Shown here: positions 1 through 5,887 of the stretch, in pieces
Numbering within the stretch: the first letter of the stretch is position 1
Layout of the letters: the number at the start of each line of letters is the position of its first letter
DNA from: Xanthobacteraceae bacterium
Lineage (GTDB): Bacteria > Pseudomonadota > Alphaproteobacteria > Rhizobiales > Xanthobacteraceae
DNA length: 8,659 nt
Direction of reading: 5' to 3'
Assembly (NCBI GenBank): GCA_030037185.1
Contig: JASHRR010000425.1
Span: 1-8,659, forward strand
Position numbers and translations under genes: made by a program
Notes under the pieces: model-generated
Seen by the model: only the letters and a program-made list of their open reading frames with translations
Database searches by the model: none
Told to the model about the DNA's origin: nothing

Positions 1-139
1 GCCCCCGACGGATGTTGCGGTCGCGGTCATGGCAGAACGTCAGTCCGGGGATGCAACGAAAGGCGTCGACGGTGAGGGATTGCACGGCTGACGCAAACCG
101 GGGCAAACGGTTGGCGGGCGCCGGTCGCGTCTTGATCAT
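1..139 (-). CDS. Possible 5' part of an unrecognised minus-strand gene, cut by the left window edge
   Basis: An ATG at 139-137 on the minus strand opens a frame of 46 codons with no stop before the window edge. About 78 percent of its third positions are G or C, which fits coding sequence here. An AAGG lies nine bases upstream of the ATG and could be a ribosome binding site. It starts 55 bases after the stop of the transporter on the same strand, so it could be the next gene of that transcript. The translated start (MIKTRPAPANRLPRF...) matches no family I know. The opposite strand also has an open frame here, so the coding call is tentative. Confidence 0.25.
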   Translation of the reverse strand, partial: MIKTRPAPANRLPRFASAVQSLTVDAFRCIPGLTFCHDRDRNIRRG

Positions 140-194
140 GCCTACGGACCTTGAGCCATCCGAATACTGCCGCGCTCGGGTGCGCTCAACACCG

Positions 195-1718
195 CTATGA
201 AGCAGAAAGGGGACCTGCGATATTCTCCAGGGACTGGCCCTCAGCATCGACGCCTAAAATGGCCTCGACCAATGCAGCTATAAGCATCAGAGCCGCTGCA
301 AACATATATCCTCCGGCCAGCGCCCATTGCGAGCCGATGCCGATCAGATATCCAAAAATGGACGGCGCGGCAGCCCCGCCAATCGCCGTGCCCACGGCGT
401 AGAAGACCGCGATTGCAAGCGCCCGTGCCTCGAGCGGAAAAATCTCACTTGCCGTCAAATAGGCGGAGCTGGCTGCAGCCGATGCGAAAAAGAAGATCGA
501 CATCCAAGCAAGTGTCTGCGTCCAGGCCGAGAACGCATCAAAGCCGAACACCAGCGCCGTGGCGATCAGGAGCATACCGGCCACCGCGTACGTTGCCGAG
601 ATCATCGTCCTGCGACCGACGGTGTCGAACAGCGAGCCAAGGAGCAGCGGGCCGAGGAAGTTGCTCGCTGCGAGAGACGCCAGGTAAATCCCGGAGCGGC
701 CTTCAGGGACATGGTGGAACCTGTTGAGCACCAGTCCGTAGGAGAAGAACACCGCGTTGAACAGAAACGATTGAGCGATCATGAGGGCAAGTGCAACTAT
801 GCTGCGGCTGCGGTATCGCCCAAACATCGTCCGCAACACCAGCCCGAACCCGAAGCTTTTCTGCGGATGAATTTCAAGACCGCCTTCGGGCGGTTCGAGG
901 GACCTCCCGGCTCGTTGCGCGATACGTTGCTCGATGTCCGTGACCGTTGCTTCGGCCTCTCGCGCATAGCCGTGCGTGACAAGCCAGCGCGGGCTTTCCG
1001 GAACGTAGCGGCGCATCAGCAAGATGACGATGCCAAGGACGCCTCCGATCGCGAATCCGAGGCGCCAGCCGAGGTCGGGCGCGATCAAGGCTGGATCGAG
1101 GAACAGGAGCGAACTGCCAGAGCCTACCACTGCTCCAAGCCAGAAGCTGCCATTCACGATGAGGTCAATGCGACCTCGCTGTCTCGCCGGAATGAGCTCA
1201 TCGATGGCCGAATTGATGGCCGCGTATTCGCCGCCGATACCCAGGCCGGTAATGGCGCGAAAAGCCGCGAAGCTCACAAAACTCCAGGATGCCGCGGTCA
1301 GAAGGACACCGGTGAGATAGATGACCAGGGTGGTATAAAAGACGAGCCGGCGGCCGAAACGGTCCGTGAGCCAGCCAAACAACACTGCGCCGATCACGGC
1401 GCCAATCACGTAGCTGGATGCGGCGCGTCCCACCTCGGCGGCAGAAAGCCCCAAGGTCTGCGGGATTTGCAGCACAGGCCCGATCGCTCCGACGATCGTG
1501 ACCTCAAGGCCGTCGAGAATCCATGTCACGCCGAGCGCGGTCACCACCAGCAGGTGGAAACGGCTCAACGGAAGCCGGTCAAGCCGCGCGGGGATGTCAG
1601 TGCGAATCCCCTCACTCCTAGCGGCTGGCCTCGCGGAATGAGTGTCTGACGACATAGCTTTGCCCGGCGGCGCTGTTCGCTTAACGGGCCCGGGGTTAGC
1701 GGGTTCCGCTGCGCTCAC
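195..1718 (-). CDS. MFS transporter, metabolite (possibly aromatic acid):H+ symporter type
   Basis: This is an inner-membrane secondary transporter of the major facilitator superfamily, 507 residues if started at the GTG at 1718. About 12 hydrophobic segments begin near residue 54 after a polar N-terminal tail. Family motifs are visible: an Asp in helix 1 (WILDGLEVTIVG, 66-77), loop 2-3 motif GWLTDRFGRR (115-124), RAITGLGIGGEY (154-165), PESPRWL after helix 6 (240-246), the second-half loop motif GSLFDTVGRR (361-370) and EIFPLEAR (425-432). PESPRWL and the C-terminal AEGQSLENIAG resemble sugar-porter and metabolite:H+ symporter members; the helix 1 Asp recalls aromatic acid symporters. The substrate cannot be read from sequence. 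The ferulate-type genes at the other end of the window make an aromatic acid conceivable, but they are more than 4 kb away. An in-frame ATG at 1655 is the alternative start (486 residues), without a clear ribosome binding site. Confidence 0.9.
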   Translation of the reverse strand: MSAAEPANPGPVKRTAPPGKAMSSDTHSARPAARSEGIRTDIPARLDRLPLSRFHLLVVTALGVTWILDGLEVTIVGAIGPVLQIPQTLGLSAAEVGRAASSYVIGAVIGAVLFGWLTDRFGRRLVFYTTLVIYLTGVLLTAASWSFVSFAAFRAITGLGIGGEYAAINSAIDELIPARQRGRIDLIVNGSFWLGAVVGSGSSLLFLDPALIAPDLGWRLGFAIGGVLGIVILLMRRYVPESPRWLVTHGYAREAEATVTDIEQRIAQRAGRSLEPPEGGLEIHPQKSFGFGLVLRTMFGRYRSRSIVALALMIAQSFLFNAVFFSYGLVLNRFHHVPEGRSGIYLASLAASNFLGPLLLGSLFDTVGRRTMISATYAVAGMLLIATALVFGFDAFSAWTQTLAWMSIFFFASAAASSAYLTASEIFPLEARALAIAVFYAVGTAIGGAAAPSIFGYLIGIGSQWALAGGYMFAAALMLIAALVEAILGVDAEGQSLENIAGPLSAS

Positions 1719-1727
1719 GTGTCGAAT

Positions 1728-1731
1728 CTCC
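1728..1731 (-). promoter_or_regulatory. Ribosome binding site supporting the GTG start of the MFS gene
   Basis: On the minus strand GGAG stands nine bases before the GTG at 1718. The alternative ATG at 1655 lacks a comparable purine-rich site, so the longer protein with a polar N-terminal extension of about 50 residues is preferred. Spacing is at the long end of normal, so the choice is not certain. Confidence 0.45.
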
Positions 1732-2232
1732 GCGCTTCGCCGGCGGACGACGCGGTCGATGCGCCTGCGCCGGGCCGGCGCGACAGCGCGTTATCCGGAA
1801 CGGACTATACGACCGCAACATTTAGCAACTATCCGCACTCACAACCGGCAATCTGCTGTGGCAACAAAGGGCATTTTCGGCAGTCGACCCGAAAGGCTCG
1901 GGGCATCGCTCTCTCAAGCTGATACGACGGCCGCCATCACAGGGCAGCTCGCCGGCGCTCTATAGGGCGCATCAGGCATTCCTGAGAGCTGGGTCAGGGA
2001 TGCGCATGGGCAGACGAGACACGGGAGAGTTCTCCTTAGGGTAGGTCATTTTCGACTGTCTTGCGCAATCGCTGTTGACGGCAGCTCGTGCCTCGATAGT
2101 TTCCGTGCCGGCCGGATGCTGGCCGCGAAAGGAGTGGGCCAATGCGCAAGCGGGGATGAGTGTGCGTGGCGTTCGGTCCGGGAGACCCGAGGTGGATCGG
2201 GCGCAGGCACAACCGGTCTCACACGAATGTTG

Positions 2233-2250
2233 CCTCCCTCGCTTGGGAGG
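2233..2250. repeat. Perfect 6-bp inverted repeat in the intergenic region
   Basis: CCTCCC at 2233-2238 and GGGAGG at 2245-2250 form a perfect stem with a six-base loop. No T-run follows on either strand, so it is not a standard terminator. It could be a small leader hairpin or chance in GC-rich DNA. It lies about 210 bases upstream of the fusion gene start. Confidence 0.35.
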
Positions 2251-2446
2251 GGCCGGTGCAGCCGTCTTTCGGCGGGTCGAGCCGCACCTCGGCGGAGCCG
2301 TTTTCTGCCGGATGCCTTATCGGCCGATCCGACGCCGCCGACGAATGCGGGATGGTTTGTCCGTCCTCATCGCTTTGCGTCAAGGCCGCTCACTGCGTGT
2401 GCACGACACCGATATCATGAATCGAATTCGCTGGTCCTGAGGAAGC

Positions 2447-2454
2447 GAGGGGGA
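2447..2454 (+). promoter_or_regulatory. Strong ribosome binding site of the reductase-patatin fusion gene
   Basis: The purine run GAGGGGGA ends five bases before the ATG at 2460. It matches the anti-Shine-Dalgarno sequence well and fixes the start, which is also where the FAD-binding strand of the reductase domain should begin. Confidence 0.75.
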
Positions 2455-2459
2455 TCGTA

Positions 2460-4853
2460 ATGACCATAACCGAGGTCAGTCATCTTCTGGTAGGTGGCGG
2501 CGGCGCGGCAGCGACGGCAGCGGCCACCCTGCGCCTGGAGGACGCGTCGAGCTCGGTAATGATCGTCTCGGCCGATGACTGCCCGCCCTATTACCGGCCG
2601 GCCCTGTCCAAGCAGTTCCTGCTGGGAGACGTGTCCGAGGCAAAGATTCTTCTCCATCCGGAAAGCTTCTACCGCGAGCAGGGGATCGAGCTTGCGCTGA
2701 ACACGCAAGCGGTCTCGCTCGATACGGCGGCGCAGATTCTCACGACGTCGGCGGGAACACGCATCCGCTACGGGCGCCTTCTGATCGCCACGGGCGCGCG
2801 CCCGAAGCGCCTCGCGGTCAAGGGCGCGGACCTGCCGGGAGTTCATCACCTGCGCGGGAAGGCCGACTGCGAGGCGATCCGGCGCGAGATCATGGCCGGT
2901 GCGAGGCGCGCCGTGGTGCTGGGTGCGAGTTTTCTGGGCATGGAGATCGCCATGTCGCTGGTCGATCTTGGCCTCAGCGTCACGATCGTCGAATGTCGCG
3001 ACCTGGTGCTCCCCCACCTCGAGTCCGGTTGGGTGTCGGACTATCTCAGACGTCATGCGGAGGACCGGGGTGCGACGGTGCGGCTGTCGGATACGATGGC
3101 CGCGATCTACGGGACCGGCCGGATCAGGGAGGTCGAAACCGCCTCCGGCGTGCGGCTTCCCTGCGATCTGCTGATCGTCAGCATCGGCGTGACACCGGCC
3201 ACGGAGTTTCTGGCGGGAAGCGGTTTGGCACTCGACGGCGGACTGATCGCCGTCGACGACCAGCTGAGGACGAGCGCGCCAAACGTCTTCGCCGCAGGCG
3301 ACGTCACCAGCTTCGACGATCCGGTGTTCGCCCGCCGCCGGCATATCGAGCATTGGGACAACGCGGTCAAGCAGGGGCGGCTGGCGGCGCTGAACATGCT
3401 CGGCCGCCGGATGCGATACGATGAGGTGTCCTACTTCTTCTGCGATGTCGGCGATATCAGCTTCAGCATGCTCGGCGCGCCGGAGGAAGCGCACGAGCAC
3501 ATTGCTCGGGGATCGCTGGCCGGGAAGTCGCTCGCTGTTTTCTATCTCCGCGATGACGTGACGCGCGCGCTGTTCTCGGTTGGACGGCCGGTCGAGGAGA
3601 CGAGAAGCGTCGAAGGTCTGATCCGGTATCGCGTCAACATCAGCGACGTCAAGGGCAGGCTTCACGACCCGGATTTCCCGCTCCACGGCATCCCGAACCA
3701 GACGGTGCTCGTGTTGCAGGGCGGGGGCGCGCTGGGCGCGTTCGAGTGCGGCGTTGTCAAGGCGCTGGAGGAGGAGCACGTCTTCCCCGACATCGTCGCC
3801 GGCATCTCGATTGGGGCGCTCAACGGCGCGATCGTCGCCGGCAACCCGCGCCAGGCCACCGAGGCGCTCGAATCCTTCTGGTCGGAGATCGCCGTGGCGT
3901 CCCCACGCCTGCTGGGCAGGGAGGCCGCGACGGCGATCACCTCCATGGCGATCCTCATGTTCGGCGTGCCGAACTTCTTTCGGCCGCGCTGGATGCCGTT
4001 CCAGTTCGCCCCGCCGATCCTGCCATCGAACTGGACCGGTTTCTACGATACCGGCCCGATGAAGGAGCTGATCGCCCGGTATGTCGATTTCGCGGCACTC
4101 AAGGCGAGCCCGGTTCGCCTGCTGGTCGGCGCGGTGAACGTCACGTCCGGAGAGCTCGAGGTGTTCGACAGCTATGTGGATGAGCTCACGCCCGATCACA
4201 TCCTCGCCAGCGGGAGCCTGCCGCCAGGCTTTCCGTGGACCGAGATCGACGGCAAGGCTTATTGGGACGGCGGCGTCGTCAGCAATTCGCCGCTGGACAT
4301 CGTCGTCGACCGCTGCGGGCCAGGGGGGAAGCGCGTCTTCATCGTCGATCTGTTCGCGGGTCAACGGCCGCTGCCCACCACGCTGATGGAGGTGATGGCC
4401 CGGCGTGACGAGATCGTCTATTCGGAACGCGTGCGAAGCGACCTGCGCCTGCGCGAGCTGGTCAGCGCCTATCGCGCGCTGGTCGACGGCATCCTGGACC
4501 TGGTCGATCCGGCAACCCGAGAGAAAGTCAGGCAACGGCCGCTCTATATCGAGCTGATGGGCGACGGGGCGACGACCAGCATCGTCCGTTTCGTTCGCCA
4601 AGGGCTTCCCGGCGAACAGTCGTCGCGCGACTACGACTTCTCAGATATCTCGATCCGCTTTAACCAGAAGCAGGGCTATGCAGCGGTGAAGGAGACGCTT
4701 GCCGGGGGTGGCACCGCGACGGCTACGGCATCACCTGCTTCGCTGCCTCCCGGCTCACTGCCGCCGCTTGGCCAGAGCAGCCGCCTCGCTCCGAGCAGAC
4801 CGGTGGAGGATATGCAAAGCGGCCCGGGCACCATTGCGCGCTTGATAAACTAG
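2460..4853 (+). CDS. Fusion protein: AIF/BphA4-type FAD-NAD(P)H reductase plus patatin-like phospholipase (DUF3734 type)
   Basis: One uninterrupted 797-residue frame carries two enzymes. Residues 1-410 are a full ferredoxin-reductase-like flavoprotein: FAD Rossmann motif GGGGAAATAA (12-21), PPYYRPALSK (42-51), ATGARP (110-115), NAD(P) motif GASFLG (155-160), FAD motif NVFAAGD (275-281), IEHWDNAVKQG (296-306), and a C-terminal domain ending in the usual DPDFPL (403-408). There is no active-site CxxxxC pair, so it should pass electrons to a protein or quinone partner. From 413 a patatin fold begins: oxyanion loop GGGALG (421-426), nucleophile Ser450 in GISIG (448-452), catalytic Asp603 in DGG (603-605). 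Residues about 640-747 resemble DUF3734, and 748-797 are a Gly/Thr/Ala/Ser/Pro-rich tail. No signal peptide is seen, so it is probably cytoplasmic. Expected activities are NAD(P)H oxidation and acyl-ester hydrolysis. The physiological role is unknown; DUF3734 patatins are often linked to lipid or polyhydroxybutyrate metabolism. The 437-base gap before the cytochrome gene argues against a tight operon. Confidence 0.93.
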   Translation: MTITEVSHLLVGGGGAAATAAATLRLEDASSSVMIVSADDCPPYYRPALSKQFLLGDVSEAKILLHPESFYREQGIELALNTQAVSLDTAAQILTTSAGTRIRYGRLLIATGARPKRLAVKGADLPGVHHLRGKADCEAIRREIMAGARRAVVLGASFLGMEIAMSLVDLGLSVTIVECRDLVLPHLESGWVSDYLRRHAEDRGATVRLSDTMAAIYGTGRIREVETASGVRLPCDLLIVSIGVTPATEFLAGSGLALDGGLIAVDDQLRTSAPNVFAAGDVTSFDDPVFARRRHIEHWDNAVKQGRLAALNMLGRRMRYDEVSYFFCDVGDISFSMLGAPEEAHEHIARGSLAGKSLAVFYLRDDVTRALFSVGRPVEETRSVEGLIRYRVNISDVKGRLHDPDFPLHGIPNQTVLVLQGGGALGAFECGVVKALEEEHVFPDIVAGISIGALNGAIVAGNPRQATEALESFWSEIAVASPRLLGREAATAITSMAILMFGVPNFFRPRWMPFQFAPPILPSNWTGFYDTGPMKELIARYVDFAALKASPVRLLVGAVNVTSGELEVFDSYVDELTPDHILASGSLPPGFPWTEIDGKAYWDGGVVSNSPLDIVVDRCGPGGKRVFIVDLFAGQRPLPTTLMEVMARRDEIVYSERVRSDLRLRELVSAYRALVDGILDLVDPATREKVRQRPLYIELMGDGATTSIVRFVRQGLPGEQSSRDYDFSDISIRFNQKQGYAAVKETLAGGGTATATASPASLPPGSLPPLGQSSRLAPSRPVEDMQSGPGTIARLIN

Positions 4854-4868
4854 CATCGCGACGCAATA

Positions 4869-4903
4869 GCTTCCCCCGCCATTAGCATTAGTGGCGGGGA
4901 AGC
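4869..4903 (+). terminator. Strong hairpin after the fusion gene, without a T-run
   Basis: GCTTCCCCCGCCA (4869-4881) faces TGGCGGGGAAGC (4892-4903). The arms match over 12 pairs with one bulged C, and the stem continues inward with a T-G wobble, T-A and A-T around a GCAT loop. It starts 15 bases after the stop codon of the fusion gene, the usual place for a terminator. The sequence that follows (GAATCAAAATCCC) has no T-run, so it may instead protect the mRNA 3' end or act with Rho. Confidence 0.6.
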
Positions 4904-5209
4904 GAATCAAAATCCCTTCATATTCGTTGAAGCAGGCGACTAGCGCTGAACAGCCACAGCCCGGCAACCGCACCGCGAACCAATTGGCTTCGCAAGTGCT
5001 CCGCCACACGGGCCGCAAGCGTTTCTGTCGCATGACTTCCTCGAGCCCCGCAAACCTCGATCCAGCCCCCATCGTACTTGCTCCGGCGGGCCCGATCGAA
5101 GTCGGTGCGTGTGCCGGCCTTCCTAGTCATGCCATCCGCTTGTGGTCGGAGCCACGCGGCCGCGCTTCGGCAAGGCTCCGGCTTGAGGATTCGTCGAGGC
5201 ATCTTGGGC

Positions 5210-5238
5210 TTGGCGGTCGGGCACGATCATCCTAGCAT
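5210..5238 (+). promoter_or_regulatory. Candidate sigma-70-type promoter of the cytochrome c gene
   Basis: TTGGCG (5210-5215) and TAGCAT (5233-5238) are separated by 17 bases. Each matches its consensus hexamer at four of six positions. The -10 element lies about 50 bases before the ATG at 5291. Matches of this quality are common by chance, so this is only a candidate. Confidence 0.3.
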
Positions 5239-5274
5239 GGCTATCGGCTCGGCAAGCAGGCAGAAAACCAGCTC

Positions 5275-5280
5275 GGGGAG
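5275..5280 (+). promoter_or_regulatory. Ribosome binding site that decides the cytochrome c start
   Basis: GGGGAG ends ten bases before the ATG at 5291. This start gives a protein that opens with a normal signal peptide. The upstream starts in the same frame (from 5078) would add 71 residues with no membrane or secretion character. Confidence 0.6.
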
Positions 5281-5290
5281 CGGAACGAAA

Positions 5291-5659
5291 ATGAAGATCA
5301 CGATAATGCTGCGGGCGGGCGCTGTGGTGTGCGCAGCTTTCCCGGTTGTCGGGGCGGTGGCTGCGGATGCTTCCCACGGCAAGGAGCTGTTTCTCGCCTG
5401 CGCGGCCTGCCACACCGAGAAACCCGACGCGATCGGGCCGAGCCTTAAAGGCGTGTTCGGCCGCAAGTCGGCGGCGCTTGATGATTTCCGCTACTCCAAC
5501 GCGATGAAGCGTGCAAATCTCGTGTGGGACACCGCCAATCTGAGCGCTTATCTCATCGATCCCCAATCCAAGGTGAAGGGCAACCGCATGCCGTTCGGCG
5601 GCGTCGCCAGTCGTTCGGACGCAGACGATCTCGTCGCTTTTCTACAAACCTACAAGTAG
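5291..5659 (+). CDS. Exported class I cytochrome c
   Basis: A 122-residue monohaem electron carrier. Residues 1-25 form a Sec signal peptide (short basic start, hydrophobic core, AVAA near the cleavage site), so the mature protein of about 97 residues should be periplasmic. The haem attachment motif CAACH is at 37-41, giving Cys37, Cys40 and the axial ligand His41. The second ligand is most likely Met100 in GNRMPFGG. IGPSLKGVFGRK (48-59), the Tyr/Trp positions between and the C-terminal DLVAFLQTYK helix are typical of class I, c2-like cytochromes. Partner enzymes are not visible nearby. It is on the same strand as the reductase-patatin gene but 437 bases and a hairpin away, and in another compartment. 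It could serve a periplasmic dehydrogenase or a terminal oxidase encoded elsewhere. Confidence 0.92.
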   Translation: MKITIMLRAGAVVCAAFPVVGAVAADASHGKELFLACAACHTEKPDAIGPSLKGVFGRKSAALDDFRYSNAMKRANLVWDTANLSAYLIDPQSKVKGNRMPFGGVASRSDADDLVAFLQTYK

Positions 5660-5887
5660 AGTCCGCAGCGTTTCACCACAGAACGGTGTCGCAGCTTGAA
5701 TACCGAGGGCGTGGCCGCAACAAGACGTCTGCTGAGGTTGAAATCGCCGGCCCTTTGAGGCTGACATGCCGCAGATCGTCACGCGAAATAGCGACCATCG
5801 TCAACGATGTGCAAAGCGATACGAACCAAACAAGTATAAGCCTGAGCGGATCGCCATAGAGGCACGGTCCCGGATTTTTTGCCGAAC
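5660..5887. other. Convergent gap between the cytochrome c and ligase genes
   Basis: These 228 bases separate two genes that end towards each other. I see no gene and no convincing intrinsic terminator. A run of six T at 5875-5880 is present, but the bases before it (GGCACGGTCCCGG) do not form a stable stem on the plus strand. Frames that cross this gap are extensions of antisense frames. Confidence 0.5.

Larger units (their letters stand above)
1719..2459. other. Long intergenic region between divergent genes, no convincing gene
   Basis: About 740 bases separate the start of the MFS gene (leftward) from the start of the fusion gene (rightward). Open frames of 60-120 codons occur on the plus strand only. 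Their translations are rich in Arg, Ser and Cys, have no family character, and overlap each other in different frames, so I read them as chance. The region must hold both promoters. Candidate pieces are a TATAGT on the minus strand at 1809-1804 (86 bases before the GTG) and a TATCAT on the plus strand at 2413-2418 (42 bases before the ATG). Neither has a good -35 hexamer at normal spacing. Small inverted repeats lie at 1888-1902 (CCCGA/TCGGG), 1972-1985 (TCAGG/CCTGA) and 2233-2250. GCAAC occurs at 1815-1819, 1825-1829 and 1861-1865. Confidence 0.6.
4904..5290. other. Intergenic region upstream of the cytochrome gene
   Basis: This stretch of 387 bases has no gene I can support. A minus-strand frame at 5202-4918 (94 codons) and a plus-strand frame at 4891-5235 overlap each other. 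Neither shows a known domain or a good ribosome binding site. The cytochrome frame itself is open from 5078, but the codons before 5291 do not give a sensible protein start. The right end probably contains the cytochrome promoter. Confidence 0.55.

Noticed and set aside
327..1649. 440-codon plus-strand open frame
   Set aside because: It is the antisense of the MFS gene. The translation is hydrophilic, rich in Arg, Glu, Gln and His, with no domain, while the minus frame has clear transporter motifs.
2075..2460. Overlapping 114- and 121-codon plus-strand frames upstream of the fusion gene
   Set aside because: Both are Arg/Ser/Cys-rich without a recognisable domain, they overlap in different frames, and one ends exactly at the start of the real gene. 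I treat them as chance frames.
2415..4601. 728-codon minus-strand open frame
   Set aside because: It lies antisense to the reductase-patatin gene. Its Arg/Asp/His/Gln-rich translation is the typical mirror of a GC-rich gene and shows no family motif.
3699..4853. Patatin part as an antiviral effector of a CBASS-like defence system
   Set aside because: Patatins do serve as effectors in such systems, but no nucleotidyltransferase, sensor or other defence gene is nearby, and the DUF3734-like C-terminus points to the metabolic patatin group.
4918..5202. 94-codon minus-strand frame between the fusion and cytochrome genes
   Set aside because: Parts of the translation look protein-like, but there is no good ribosome binding site, no known domain and an equally long frame on the other strand. 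Worth a database search, not a gene call.
5078..5290. 71-residue N-terminal extension of the cytochrome frame
   Set aside because: The ATG at 5291 has a ribosome binding site and begins a proper signal peptide, which an extension would bury inside the protein.
5875..5880. Run of six T as an intrinsic terminator of the cytochrome gene
   Set aside because: No stable GC-rich stem precedes it on the plus strand.
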